42,888 nucleotides of DNA from an uncultured bacterium (GTDB lineage Bacteria; Verrucomicrobiota; Kiritimatiellia; PWTM01), in contig CAACVY010000018.1 in NCBI GenBank assembly GCA_900661335.1, positions 1 to 42,888 on the forward strand. The letters are read 5' to 3'. The notes under the pieces are model-generated. The model was given only the letters and a program-made list of their open reading frames with translations, was not told the DNA's origin and did no database searches. The first letter of the stretch is position 1, and each line of letters opens with the position of its first letter. Below, piece after piece: positions 1 to 8,737 of this stretch. A program made the translations under genes and the position numbers.

Positions 1-273
1 ACTGGTCCGTGTGAGAACGAGCGAACGCGGTCCCCAGCGCGTACCGATTTCCTTGGCGCGATTTGTTACACGGGTTCTCTCCTCACGCGCGGCTTGGTTG
101 TGTTTCGTGCAATGGCGCCGCGGTTCGGCCCGCGTGGCATGAAGCGAAGTGCGGGGTCTGGCCCGCGGGGATCTCAGTTTTGAGAAGCACTCAGACGCGA
201 GAGAACCCTGCGGAAGAAGATAACACCGTACCTCGGGCGTGCACCATCGTCAGGGCGATATGCGCGCGCCCAA

Positions 274-1779
274 TCAGCGGGTTCCACTGCTGGAGCCATC
301 CAATCGAAAAAGCGGAAATTCGGTGGAAGGCGTGTGTTCCCGCGCCATGATGCTTTCTAGCTCGGCCACAATTTCCGGGTGCTGTGGAGCCACGTCGTTG
401 GATTCGGTGGGATCTGCCACGAGGTTGTAGAGTTCCGTTCGGAGTGGCGCGGGATCTTTTCGCTGAAGATTCGCTCGCACCGCCTTCCAGGGTCCCTTCC
501 ATACCGCTTGCCAACCCCCATAGCCTGCGAATTCCCGGTAGAGAAATTGGCGCGCAGGCGGCGTTCCGCCGGACAGGAGCGGCCACAAGTCCACGCCATC
601 GCACGCGGGGAGCGGCAGGCCGGCCAGGCCGGTCAACGTCGGGACCCAATCTTCGAATCCGCTGAGAAAGTCGGTGGTCACTCCGGCTGGAATCTGCCCG
701 GGCCACCACGCGATGGCGGGCACGCGAATACCGCCTTCGTACAACGAGCCCTTGCGCCCTCGCAATCCGCCGGTCGAATTAAAGAACTCTGTGTCCACCC
801 CGCCGACGTCGTGGGTGGGCCCGTTGTCCGAACTGAAAACCACCAGGGTGCGTTGAGCCAATCCAAGTTCCCGCAGCAGCCGAATGACTTCGCCCACGTC
901 TTCGTCGAGAACACTGATGTACGCCGCATAGGCGGCTCGGGGAGTGCGATGGGGCGTGTAGCCGCGTTCGCCCAAATATGGCTTCGGGTCCCATTCCGAT
1001 GGATATCGTCGCACGTACTCGTCCGGCACCATGAGGGCTAGATGCGGCGCTACGTTGGCGTAGTACAGGAAAAATGGCCGGTCCCGATTTTTTCGAATGA
1101 ACTCCAACACCGCCTGCCGAATCCGATGCGGGGCATACTCTCGGCCTTTGAACGGCTCGTAGGCTCGAACATCCTGCGGGTCCAAGTCTTTGGGAAACCG
1201 TGCGTGCCCCGGCACAGGTGGGTCGTTGGCGAGAGGGACGATTTGGCCGTTTTCCCGCAACCACGCAGGGTACAGCGAATGGGCGTGTCGTTGGCACAGA
1301 TATCCAAACCAATGATCAAAGCCCTGGCGCGAGGGATTGCCCGGACCCTCCAAGGTGCCCAGGCCCCACTTGCCAAACAACCCGGTTACATATCCCGCCT
1401 GCTTCAGACGCTCGGCCAGGGTGATGGTTGCTTCGGGGACGTCCAACTGGCCTTCCACGCCTCCCGGAGCTTCACGATTGTCCCGAATGAATGCATGCCC
1501 CGGATGTAGGCCGGTCAACAGAACATACCGCGATGGTGCGCACACCGGACTGCCGCTATAGTGGCGCGTGAAGCGCATTCCTTCGGAGGCCAAGCGATTC
1601 AGGTGGGGCGTGCGAATCTTAGTTTGCCCATAACAGCCAATTTCTCCGTAGCCAAGGTCATCCGCCAGAATCCACACGATGTTGGGGCGAAGTGCGGCCA
1701 TCGCGGCCGTCGAAGCGGCCAAACTCAGCGCCACGCAGAGTCGGACCGTATGGGCGCCGGGAGCCCAGGCGCGTTTCAT
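274..1779 (-). CDS. secreted sulfatase (formylglycine-dependent, S1 family)
   Basis: This protein of about 501 residues is an alkaline-phosphatase-fold sulfatase that would hydrolyse sulfate esters, probably on a polysaccharide, outside the cytoplasm. I chose the ATG at 1779 because it is followed directly by a signal peptide (basic MKR start, hydrophobic VALSLAAS core, Ala-rich cleavage region); the open frame continues upstream to 1869 but gives a less typical N-terminus. The metal-binding DDLGYGE lies near residue 40. The formylglycine motif C-A-P-S-R is at about residue 80, followed by the usual LLTG. FGKWGLG and SSDNGP supply further active-site residues, and the C-terminus has the family's ELYNLVADPTE region. 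The M42 peptidase gene ends 47 bases upstream on the same strand, so the two may be co-transcribed. Activity needs a formylglycine-generating enzyme, not seen in this window. The substrate cannot be told from sequence. Confidence 0.93.
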   Translation of the reverse strand: MKRAWAPGAHTVRLCVALSLAASTAAMAALRPNIVWILADDLGYGEIGCYGQTKIRTPHLNRLASEGMRFTRHYSGSPVCAPSRYVLLTGLHPGHAFIRDNREAPGGVEGQLDVPEATITLAERLKQAGYVTGLFGKWGLGTLEGPGNPSRQGFDHWFGYLCQRHAHSLYPAWLRENGQIVPLANDPPVPGHARFPKDLDPQDVRAYEPFKGREYAPHRIRQAVLEFIRKNRDRPFFLYYANVAPHLALMVPDEYVRRYPSEWDPKPYLGERGYTPHRTPRAAYAAYISVLDEDVGEVIRLLRELGLAQRTLVVFSSDNGPTHDVGGVDTEFFNSTGGLRGRKGSLYEGGIRVPAIAWWPGQIPAGVTTDFLSGFEDWVPTLTGLAGLPLPACDGVDLWPLLSGGTPPARQFLYREFAGYGGWQAVWKGPWKAVRANLQRKDPAPLRTELYNLVADPTESNDVAPQHPEIVAELESIMAREHTPSTEFPLFRLDGSSSGTR

Positions 1780-1826
1780 CGTCCATGCCCTACCCGCTTG
1801 CATGAACCCATGGGCCTTGGCAACTG

Positions 1827-2894
1827 CTACAAGAGCGAGAAGTCGGTTTCGGGCGTGATGGCCTGGCACACACTGGCCAGTAGTTCCACGGCCGATTCGA
1901 CGTCATCCCAGTGAATCAGTTCACAGGAACTGTGCATGTAGCGGTTGGGGATGCTGACCAAGCCGGTGACCACGCCGGCTCGGTTGATCTGGAGCACGTT
2001 GGCGTCGGTGGGTGTGGGGCCGGCGTGTGCTTCAATCTGGTACGGGATGTCTTCCTTGTCAGCCACGCGCACCATTAAGTCGAAGAGTCGCGGGTGAACG
2101 TTGGGGCCCCGACTGAGGACCGCGCCTTTGCCCAGTTCGATGCGGCCGAACCGCCGCACAGCTTCCTCCATACCCGGGTGGTCCGTTGCGAAGGTCACGT
2201 CCACGGCGATGCCCACCTGGGGATCCACGCCGAACGCGGCTGTACGAGCCCCGCGTAACCCGATTTCTTCCTGCACGGTGGCCACCGCGTGGACCTCAGC
2301 ACGAATCTTTCGCTTGGCCAATGCACGCGCCGCCTCGAGTACGACGAACGCGCCGATCCGGTTGTCGAAGCCGCGACCGACCAAAATATCGCCATGAAGC
2401 TCGGCCATGCGATGGTCGAGCACCAGGGGATCGCCAACCGTCACACGTTTCTCCGCGTCTTTGCGGTTGCGCGCCCCGATATCCACCCAAACCCGATCCA
2501 ACCGAGTGACCTTGTCACGCTCTTCGGGCTTGATCAGGTGGATGGGCATTTTGCCGATGACGCCGGGCACGCGACCGCGCCGAGTTCGAATCACCACGCG
2601 CTGACCCTGGGGAATCTGTGGATCCCAGCCGCCCACTGGTTGAACCCATAGGTAGCCTTGATCGTCAATGTGCGTGATCACAAAGCCGATCTCGTCGCAG
2701 TGACCCGCCAGGAGGATGCGCGGGCTTCCGCCGGGGTGGACGACGGCGTGGCTGTTGCCATGCACGTCGTGCCATACGCGCGCCGCGAATTTCTTAGCCT
2801 CGGCTTGCCACACGCGCGCGGCTTCCTCCTCGTAGCCCGAGGGGCTGATGGCATCCATCAACGCGTTGAGAAACTGACGGGATGGTGTTGTCAC
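1827..2894 (-). CDS. M42 family glutamyl aminopeptidase / endoglucanase-like metallopeptidase
   Basis: This is a cytoplasmic dinuclear-metal aminopeptidase of family M42 (the TET peptidase and old 'CelM' group), which trims peptides. Visible metal ligands are the His and Asp of GHCDEIGF, the Asp of GRGFDNRIGAF, the Glu pair of VQEEIGLRGA, the Asp of AVDVTFA and the C-terminal His in RYMHSSCELI. I prefer the GTG at 2894: the protein then begins VTTPSRQFLNALMDAISPSG, matching the family N-terminus at about 355 residues, and a GGGA lies just upstream. A longer frame starts at 3083, but its extra residues look like translated non-coding sequence. The internal ATG at 2858 is an alternative. It is divergent from the dehydrogenase gene beginning near 3173 and stands upstream of a sulfatase on the same strand, with no obvious functional link. 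Confidence 0.93.
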   Translation of the reverse strand: MTTPSRQFLNALMDAISPSGYEEEAARVWQAEAKKFAARVWHDVHGNSHAVVHPGGSPRILLAGHCDEIGFVITHIDDQGYLWVQPVGGWDPQIPQGQRVVIRTRRGRVPGVIGKMPIHLIKPEERDKVTRLDRVWVDIGARNRKDAEKRVTVGDPLVLDHRMAELHGDILVGRGFDNRIGAFVVLEAARALAKRKIRAEVHAVATVQEEIGLRGARTAAFGVDPQVGIAVDVTFATDHPGMEEAVRRFGRIELGKGAVLSRGPNVHPRLFDLMVRVADKEDIPYQIEAHAGPTPTDANVLQINRAGVVTGLVSIPNRYMHSSCELIHWDDVESAVELLASVCQAITPETDFSLL

Positions 2895-3172
2895 GGTTGG
2901 TCCCAATCGCTGGCAATCTACGCACGGGCGACTTGGAACGCAAGCGCCTGCGCCCCCAACACGCCTGGAGGGAGGGGAACACCCTCGGCCGTGGGAGGCG
3001 CGGCCATGGTGGCGGGTTCGTGAGCGATTCCGCCCGTTGGGGTTGCAGTCCGCGCGGTGTGAGGAGTCCCAAATTTGGCTCATCGTCGGCTCTGGTGGAC
3101 GCCCTTGAGTTACGCGCCTGGCGCAGTTCCAGAGCCTCCGACACTTGAAAACGCGCTGCGGGGCCGGACATT

Positions 3173-4243
3173 ATGGACATGGTTCGAGAACCACCTATTC
3201 CCGTAGCCGTCTTTGATGCGCAGAACTATGATGAAGAGTTCCTCGCCCCCGCCTTCCGCGCCGTTGGGCTCGAGCCGCATTTTCACTCTGCGAGGCTGAG
3301 TCCAGCCACCGTCAAGCTTGCCGACGGCGCTCGCGCCGTGTGCGTGTTTGTGAACGACGATTTGGGACGAGCCGTGATCGACGCGCTGGTCGGCATGAAC
3401 GTGGGCCTGATCGCGCTGCGCTGCGCGGGCTTCAACAACGTGGACTTCGAAGCCTGTCACGGCCGCATTCGGGTCGTTCGCGTGCCCGCGTATTCGCCCC
3501 ATGCGGTGGCCGAACATGCCGTCGCGCTCCTGTTGGCGCTCAACCGCAAGATCCACCGGGCCTGGTTACGTACGCGCGACAACAACTTCTCGATCCATGG
3601 ATTGCTGGGGTTCGATCTCTTCGGCAAAACGGCGGGCATCGTGGGAACCGGCAAAATCGGTCGGGTCGTTGCGGAGATCTTCCAAGGGTTCGGCCTGCGT
3701 AGACTTGCGTACGATCCATTCCCCGACACCGCCTGGGCGGCCCGCACCGGCGTCGAGTACGTACCGCTGGAGAAGCTGTGGGCAGAGTCCGACATCATCA
3801 CGTTGCATTGCCCGTTGACGCCCGAGACGGTCGGCATCATCAATGCAAAGACCATTGCGCAGATGAAGCGCGGGGTGGTGGTGATCAACACCGGCCGCGG
3901 TCGTCTCATTGACACGCGTGCACTGCTCCACGGGCTCAAAAGTGGGCGCATCGGGGCCGCCGGGCTGGATGTGTACGAGGAAGAGGAACGCTACTTCTTC
4001 CGCGACCTTTCATTGACGGGCATCGATGACGATGTCCTGGCCCGGTTGACCACGTTTCCCAACGTCATCATCACGGCGCACCAAGCGTTTTTCACCCAGG
4101 AAGCCATGACGGCCATTGCGCGGACTACGGCCAAAAACATCCGCGCTTGGTCGCACGGTGAACCTCTGGTCCACGAGGTGTGCTTGCACTGTGCGCGGAC
4201 CGGCCAACCTCACGAGGCGCACGCGGTCTCCGGAGCCTCCTAG
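3173..4243 (+). CDS. ldhA: D-2-hydroxyacid dehydrogenase, D-lactate dehydrogenase type
   Basis: This NAD-dependent D-2-hydroxyacid dehydrogenase most resembles fermentative D-lactate dehydrogenase, which interconverts pyruvate and D-lactate. The early CAGFNNVD motif (residues 84-91) is typical of LdhA. The Rossmann motif GTGKIG is at 158-163. The catalytic triad can be placed as Arg242 in NTGRGRLID, a Glu in the DVYEEEE stretch near 270, and His303 in TAHQAF. The length of 356 residues is slightly above the usual 330, because of a Cys/His-containing tail after residue 335. The start may be the ATG at 3173 or the one at 3179; the ribosome-binding site is weak for both. It is divergent from the M42 gene and 113 bases upstream of sppA on the same strand. 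Another 2-hydroxyacid substrate cannot be excluded. Confidence 0.92.
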   Translation: MDMVREPPIPVAVFDAQNYDEEFLAPAFRAVGLEPHFHSARLSPATVKLADGARAVCVFVNDDLGRAVIDALVGMNVGLIALRCAGFNNVDFEACHGRIRVVRVPAYSPHAVAEHAVALLLALNRKIHRAWLRTRDNNFSIHGLLGFDLFGKTAGIVGTGKIGRVVAEIFQGFGLRRLAYDPFPDTAWAARTGVEYVPLEKLWAESDIITLHCPLTPETVGIINAKTIAQMKRGVVVINTGRGRLIDTRALLHGLKSGRIGAAGLDVYEEEERYFFRDLSLTGIDDDVLARLTTFPNVIITAHQAFFTQEAMTAIARTTAKNIRAWSHGEPLVHEVCLHCARTGQPHEAHAVSGAS

Positions 4244-4356
4244 GCGCGCAGTGGCCAGAGCTAGAGGCCGATCAGAGCCCCGTCCAAAGGGTTCGCGCAC
4301 CCGCTCGAAGCGCGATACCATGACCTCTACGTGACAGAACACGAGGAGATCGCGCT

Positions 4357-5403
4357 ATGAACGAGCAGGGTGGCACTCCGATCGTTCCGCCGGTCCCGCC
4401 GATGGCGCCCATGCCGCCACCGGTGCCGCGGCGGCGTATTCCGTGGCGTTCGTACGTGCTCGTAGCGATCGCCGCGTTTGTGCTCGGCATCCTGTGGGCG
4501 AATCGGCCTCATCCAGCGGAATTGCTTCTGCGCGGTTCCGGGCGGGGCGAAGACGAGTACCCGCGGCTCCGAGAACGCTGGTCCATGGGCGGCGGTACCA
4601 CCAAGGTCGTTCGCATCGCCGTGGACGGCGTGCTGTTCCGCGAGCCGAGCGACGGATGGTTTTTGCGCGAGGACCCTGTGGAATCTATTCTCCGCCAGAT
4701 TCGTGCGGCCACGCACGATCCCACGGTGCGTGGGCTCATTCTCGAAATCAGCTCGCCGGGTGGCGCGGTGACCCCGTGCGATGAAATCCACCGCGCCATC
4801 TGCACGTTCCGCGAACGGCAGCCGGGCCGCCAAGTCGTGGCTAGCGTGCGCGAAATGGCGGCGTCCGGCGGCTACTATGTCGCATGCGCGGCGGACTGGA
4901 TCGTCGCGGAACCAACGGCCATTGTCGGATCGATCGGCGTGATTCTGCAGTCCCTCAACTGGCACGAGCTCAGCCGAAAGCTCGGGGTCGACAGCACCAC
5001 CATCAAGGCGGGCGAGAACAAGGACCTGCTCAACCCGTTCCGCCCCGTGGATTCCAACGACGTTCGGATCGTGCAACAGCTGGTGGATGAAATGCACCAG
5101 CGGTTTCGCGATCTGGTCCGCCAAGGCCGTCGTATGAACGAGGAGGAAGTGCAGGCCGTCACCGACGGATCGATTTTCACGGCCGCGGTGGGCAAAGAAA
5201 AGAAACTGGTGGACGAACTGGGCTACTTCGAGGACGCCGTCCAACGGATCGCCGAGCGCCTCGGAGTGTCGGAGGTACGCGTCGTCCGCTATCAAACGAG
5301 CCTGTCACCATTCAGCCAGCTATTCGGGGCAGAGGTGTCGAGCTTGTGGCGCCGTGCCCGCGCTTGGGCCGGTCCGCGCCTGATGATGATTTGGGATCTG
5401 TAA
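4357..5403 (+). CDS. sppA: signal peptide peptidase SppA (S49 serine peptidase)
   Basis: This membrane-anchored S49 peptidase degrades leftover signal peptides in the cell envelope. It has a Pro-rich N-terminal tail, one transmembrane helix at about residues 31-48 (YVLVAIAAFVLGILW) and then the peptidase domain. The catalytic serine is Ser170 in MAASGGYY and the general-base lysine is Lys222 in GENKDLLNPF; their spacing of 52 residues matches short, Bacillus-type SppA. The SSPGG oxyanion loop is at about 132-136. The 348-residue length also fits the short single-domain form rather than the roughly 600-residue E. coli form. A GAGGAG Shine-Dalgarno sequence stands upstream of the ATG. It follows the dehydrogenase on the same strand and is followed by a gene-poor stretch. 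Confidence 0.95.
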   Translation: MNEQGGTPIVPPVPPMAPMPPPVPRRRIPWRSYVLVAIAAFVLGILWANRPHPAELLLRGSGRGEDEYPRLRERWSMGGGTTKVVRIAVDGVLFREPSDGWFLREDPVESILRQIRAATHDPTVRGLILEISSPGGAVTPCDEIHRAICTFRERQPGRQVVASVREMAASGGYYVACAADWIVAEPTAIVGSIGVILQSLNWHELSRKLGVDSTTIKAGENKDLLNPFRPVDSNDVRIVQQLVDEMHQRFRDLVRQGRRMNEEEVQAVTDGSIFTAAVGKEKKLVDELGYFEDAVQRIAERLGVSEVRVVRYQTSLSPFSQLFGAEVSSLWRRARAWAGPRLMMIWDL

Positions 5404-5491
5404 ACCCCTTGGCCGCGAGGTTTCGGATCAGCGCGCGGCTCGAGCCGTGACCGTTTCCAGCGCTCGGTGCGAAGTGGTCCCACCACAAGGT

Positions 5492-5862
5492 TCAGCCTCC
5501 GGCGACTTCCTTCGGGCAAGACTTCGGCTCACGACCGTACGCTGCGGCCTCGATGCAGTGAGCCATCCCCCCGCCGTGTTGCCGCGACCGTACCGCCGCA
5601 CATACCGAGCTTTCTTCCCCCTCACATCGCCCCAGCGGCCTGGGGTGACATCTACGTACGCCAAGTGCTTCCCCGCCTCAAAGCCGAACGAATTGTCATG
5701 GTCGTTGTTATAAGCCATCCGCACGATCTTCGTGAAGTCGGTGTCGTCCGCAGCCTGGACCACGACATCATGGTACACGCGGGTCTGCTGAGGGTAGTGC
5801 CACCATACGATGGCGTATGGTGCGTATCCGCGACAGCATCCGATCGATCTTTTCTCAACCGC
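5492..5862 (-). pseudogene. decayed C-terminal fragment of a secreted protein with a discoidin-like domain
   Basis: Read on the minus strand, one frame gives IVWWHYPQQTRVYHDVVVQ, then NNDHDNSFGF, then KARYVRRYGRGNTAGG. This is close to a C-terminal beta-sandwich pattern I recall from secreted proteins of Verrucomicrobiota, Planctomycetota and Lentisphaerota (WWHY...VYRDVVVQ...NNDHDNS...RYVRLYS.GNT...N.YIEVEVYG). The last part of the pattern, HCIEAAAYGREPK, appears in a different frame, so the reading frame breaks at the run of six C at 5567-5572. After the shift the fragment ends at a TGA (5492-5494). Upstream the frame closes at a stop near 5863, and no N-terminal catalytic part is found. 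It is therefore a truncated, frameshifted remnant unless the run is a sequencing error. The remaining bases 5404-5491 and 5863-6128 hold nothing I can identify. Confidence 0.6.
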
Positions 5863-6128
5863 TCATGTTCCCTACTCCTCCTATGTCGTCGAACCACTTG
5901 CAGTCGGACTATTCCCGCCCAACGTCATGACCCTCTTCAGCTGCGCGCTCGGGAACGCGCGATATGCGCCGACGTGGGTCCTCGGGTAGCGGCTATGATG
6001 GCAGAGACGAGAACGCGGTCCCGATTTCCATCGCCACTGCCCACATGGCGCGCGGACGGCAGTGCACGCACCGCGCGTCATTTCCCCAGCCGCGCACAGT
6101 GGACTCGACGGGATTGGAGGTGCAGGCC

Positions 6129-6197
6129 ATGGAAAATTTGTTGCAGAAGAACGCCGGTGTGCGTAGCATGGCCCGACCTGCGACCATGTGTGCATGA
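6129..6197 (+). CDS. 22-codon leader ORF overlapping argS start
   Basis: A short ORF begins at the ATG at 6129, eight bases after a GGAGG Shine-Dalgarno sequence (6116-6120). It encodes 22 residues (beginning MENLLQKNAGV, ending MARPATMCA). Its TGA stop (6195-6197) overlaps the ATG of argS at 6194 in the ATGA arrangement typical of translational coupling, while argS itself lacks a clear ribosome-binding site. The simplest reading is a translated leader that delivers ribosomes to argS. It contains two arginine codons, not clustered, so attenuation by charged tRNA-Arg is possible but unsupported. An alternative is that it is not expressed as a stable peptide. Confidence 0.5.
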   Translation: MENLLQKNAGVRSMARPATMCA

Positions 6198-7930
6198 CGA
6201 TGACGGCACCACTGCCATTGAGCACAGAACTATCCCGCTGGCTCCGTGAAGCTGCCTGGATGCGCTGGCCAGAACTGAAAGACCGCGACGTGCCCTGGGA
6301 CGTCGTCCCGGCCACCCGGCCCGAGTTCGGCGACTACCAGTGCAACGCAGCGATGTCGGCGGCCAAACTACTCCGCCGCGCGCCGCGGGACCTGGCAGCA
6401 GAACTGCTGGCAGCCGCCGGCAGTCATCCGGCCGTCGGCCACGTGGACATCGCGGGCCCGGGCTTTATCAACCTCACGTTGAACACTGCATGGGTGGAGT
6501 TGGCGCTGGATTCCCTTTCGGCCGACCCGCGTTTGGGCACGCCGCGGCCCGGCGAGGGGCAGACCATCGTCATGGATTACTCCAGTCCGAACGTGGCCAA
6601 GCCCATGCACATCGGGCACATTCGATCTACGGTGATCGGCAACGCGCTGGACCGGATACACCGGTTCCTAGGCTACCGCGTCATCGCCGACAATCACTTG
6701 GGCGACTGGGGCACTCAGTTCGGCCTCTTGTTGCTCGGATTCCGCGAGTTTAGCAACCTGACGGCCTACGAGGCCGAGCCGATCGAAGAACTCGAGCGTG
6801 TGTATGTTCTGAGCTATCAGCGCTCGCAAGAAGACCCGGCGTGGCTCGAGGCCGCCCGCGCAGAGTTGGTAAAACTCCAACAGGGCGATCCGGCGGCGCG
6901 GGCGCTATGGCGATCGTTCGTGGACCATAGCCTGCGGGAGTTCGACAAAATTTACCAACGGCTGGGCGTGCAGTTCGATCTTGTTCGCGGGGAAAGCTGG
7001 TACAACGATCGTTTGCCTGGCGTCATCCAACGGCTGCTCGACCTGGGGCTGGCGCGCGAAAGCGAGGGCGCCCTGATCGTGGATCTCAGCGACGAAGGAT
7101 TGCCACCTTGCATCGTCCGCAAGCGTGACGGTGGCTACAACTACGCCACGACGGATATCGCCACGGTGCTCGCGCGCTGCGAGGAGTTCGCTCCCTCGTC
7201 CATCATCTACGTGACCGACGAGCGACAGCAACTTCACTTCCGCCAAATCTTCGCCATCGCCCGGCGCTTGGGTGTCCAGTGCGAACTGCGGCACGTATGG
7301 TTTGGCCTGATGCGTTTGCCGGAAGGTACGTTCTCGACCCGGCAAGGCAACGTCATCAAACTCGAGCGGTTGTTGGACGAAGCCGAGAAGCGCGCACTGG
7401 AAATCGTGCGGGCCAACAGCCCGGACCTTCCCGAGGAACAGCAACGAGCCATCGCTCGTGCGGTCGGCATTGGCGCGGTCAAGTACGCGGACCTGAGCCA
7501 GAACCCGCAAAGCCTGGTGGTGTTCACCTGGGAAAAAGCGCTGGCCATGGACGGCAACTCGGCGCCCTACTTGCAGTACGCGTGCGCCCGGATCGCGAGC
7601 GTGCTGGACAAGTACGCGGAGCGCTTCCCGGACCGCGACTGGGCCCGCGCCCCCATCCGATTACAGGAGCCGATCGAGCGCGAGCTCGGGGTGCGATTGC
7701 TGCAGTTCGCGGAAGCCGTCCTACAGGCCGCCGCGGCCTGCCGACCCAACCTCTTGACGGACTACTTGTACAACCTATCGCAGGTCTACAGCCGGTTTTA
7801 TCAGACCGTCCCGTTCCTTCGAGCGCCCGACGGTGTGCGCGAAAGCCGCGTAAGGCTGAGTGCGGGGGTCGCCCAGGCTCTTCGCACTGGTCTGTCGCTG
7901 CTGGGCATCGAGACGCCCTCGCGAATCTAA
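6194..7930 (+). CDS. argS: arginine--tRNA ligase
   Basis: This cytoplasmic class I aminoacyl-tRNA synthetase charges tRNA-Arg with arginine. The N-terminal Add1-like domain (WDVVPATRPEFGDYQCNAAM) is followed by the HIGH signature at about residues 139-142 within SSPNVAKPMHIGHIRST. The KMSKS region is the relaxed GTFSTRQGNVIKL, as in many ArgS proteins. The C-terminal DALR anticodon-binding domain ends with YNLSQVYSRFYQTVPF. The 578-residue length is normal. Start choice: the ATG at 6194 overlaps the stop of a small upstream ORF; the ATG at 6200 and the GTG at 6188 are in-frame alternatives. The next gene starts 14 bases after the stop. Confidence 0.97.
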   Translation: MTMTAPLPLSTELSRWLREAAWMRWPELKDRDVPWDVVPATRPEFGDYQCNAAMSAAKLLRRAPRDLAAELLAAAGSHPAVGHVDIAGPGFINLTLNTAWVELALDSLSADPRLGTPRPGEGQTIVMDYSSPNVAKPMHIGHIRSTVIGNALDRIHRFLGYRVIADNHLGDWGTQFGLLLLGFREFSNLTAYEAEPIEELERVYVLSYQRSQEDPAWLEAARAELVKLQQGDPAARALWRSFVDHSLREFDKIYQRLGVQFDLVRGESWYNDRLPGVIQRLLDLGLARESEGALIVDLSDEGLPPCIVRKRDGGYNYATTDIATVLARCEEFAPSSIIYVTDERQQLHFRQIFAIARRLGVQCELRHVWFGLMRLPEGTFSTRQGNVIKLERLLDEAEKRALEIVRANSPDLPEEQQRAIARAVGIGAVKYADLSQNPQSLVVFTWEKALAMDGNSAPYLQYACARIASVLDKYAERFPDRDWARAPIRLQEPIERELGVRLLQFAEAVLQAAAACRPNLLTDYLYNLSQVYSRFYQTVPFLRAPDGVRESRVRLSAGVAQALRTGLSLLGIETPSRI

Positions 7931-7944
7931 TGTGCGGGACGCGC

Positions 7945-8661
7945 ATGACCGATTCACGTCCGCACGGCCGTCGCCCACGCATGACCCGAACGGCGTGGTT
8001 GTTTGTGGGCCTGCTGGCCGTTCCCGTCGTCGTATGGTTTCTGCCTGGGGTCTCCGAGTATTGTGCACCTGATCGCCTTTTGCCCAAACTCCGCGCGCTG
8101 TCCGTTCACCCTTACGGACGCTGGTGGGTCGCGTTCGGCGTCATCGCGCTGTTGATCATCGACCTCGTGTTGCCGGTGCCTTCCAGCGTCGTGGTGGTAT
8201 TTGCCGGCGCGGCGTTGGGCACGTGGTGGGGTTGGATCGCTTCGTGGATCGGCTCCTGCTTGGAGTCAATGCTCGGCTATACGATTTGCCGGCTGGGTGG
8301 TCGTCCAGCGTACGAGTGGTTGGTGGGGGCTGAAGAAGCTTCGCAGTGCCGCGAGTTCTTCGAGCGAATGGGATGGTGGGCCGTCGCGCTGACTCGGCCG
8401 CTGCCGATCGTGAACGAGGCCACGGTGTTTTTAGCCGGGTTGGCCGCCATGCCGATTCGCCCGTTTGTCGCCGCCGTCGTGGCCGGCACAGCCCCCACGA
8501 ATCTCCTTTGGGCCTGGCTGGGCGCCAACCTCGTGGAACCTGGTCGGTTCGAGTGGGCCATCGTCGGGGCGGCCGTCCTGATGGTTGCAGCGTGGGGCAT
8601 GACTCGATATATTCTTTTCGGTAGGATGCAGGATCGAAGCCGATCCGCATTCCCGCGGTGA
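7945..8661 (+). CDS. VTT/DedA-like (TVP38/TMEM64-type) integral membrane protein
   Basis: This 238-residue inner-membrane protein belongs to the VTT-domain (SNARE-associated, DedA/TVP38/TMEM64) superfamily, members of which act as lipid scramblases or transporters. A hydrophobic segment near the N-terminus (WLFVGLLAVPVVVWFLPG) is followed by the conserved re-entrant region LVLPVPSSVVVVFAGAALG, then GSCLESMLGYTICRLGGRPA and RPLPIVNEATVFLAGLAAM, which matches the second conserved block. A final helix runs from about residue 208. The start may be the ATG at 7945 or the one at 7981; the frame is open far upstream inside argS, but that part has no coding character. The protein's function cannot be specified. 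The tRNA-Cys promoter lies inside its 3' end. Confidence 0.85.
   Translation: MTDSRPHGRRPRMTRTAWLFVGLLAVPVVVWFLPGVSEYCAPDRLLPKLRALSVHPYGRWWVAFGVIALLIIDLVLPVPSSVVVVFAGAALGTWWGWIASWIGSCLESMLGYTICRLGGRPAYEWLVGAEEASQCREFFERMGWWAVALTRPLPIVNEATVFLAGLAAMPIRPFVAAVVAGTAPTNLLWAWLGANLVEPGRFEWAIVGAAVLMVAAWGMTRYILFGRMQDRSRSAFPR
8585..8613 (+). promoter_or_regulatory. sigma70-type promoter for tRNA-Cys, inside the preceding gene
   Basis: TTGCAG (8585-8590) and TATATT (8608-8613) are separated by exactly 17 bases. The predicted transcription start near 8620 is about 43 bases before the tRNA-Cys. The site lies within the 3' coding part of the VTT-protein gene. Confidence 0.6.
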
Positions 8662-8662
8662 A

Positions 8663-8737
8663 GGCGCGGTAGCCAAGTGGTAAGGCGGAGGTCTGCAAAA
8701 CCTCTATGCATCGGTTCGATTCCGATCCGCGCCTCCA
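8663..8737 (+). tRNA. tRNA-Cys(GCA)
   Basis: A complete cloverleaf can be drawn. The acceptor GGCGCGG (8663-8669) pairs with CCGCGCC (8727-8733). The anticodon stem GAGGT/ACCTC flanks the loop CTGCAAA with anticodon GCA at 8695-8697. The T-arm carries GGTTCGATTCC. The discriminator base is T and the CCA end is encoded (8735-8737). A cysteine tRNA is expected with this anticodon. Confidence 0.97.

Noticed and set aside
5467-6249. Plus-strand open frame of 260 codons before argS
   Set aside because: It is Arg/Ser/Pro-rich without any family pattern, overlaps the minus-strand decayed fragment and the argS leader, and has no ribosome-binding site.
7279-7944. N-terminal extension of the VTT membrane protein inside argS
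   Set aside because: The extension overlaps argS in another frame and is Arg-rich with no membrane or domain features; the recognisable protein starts at 7945 or 7981.
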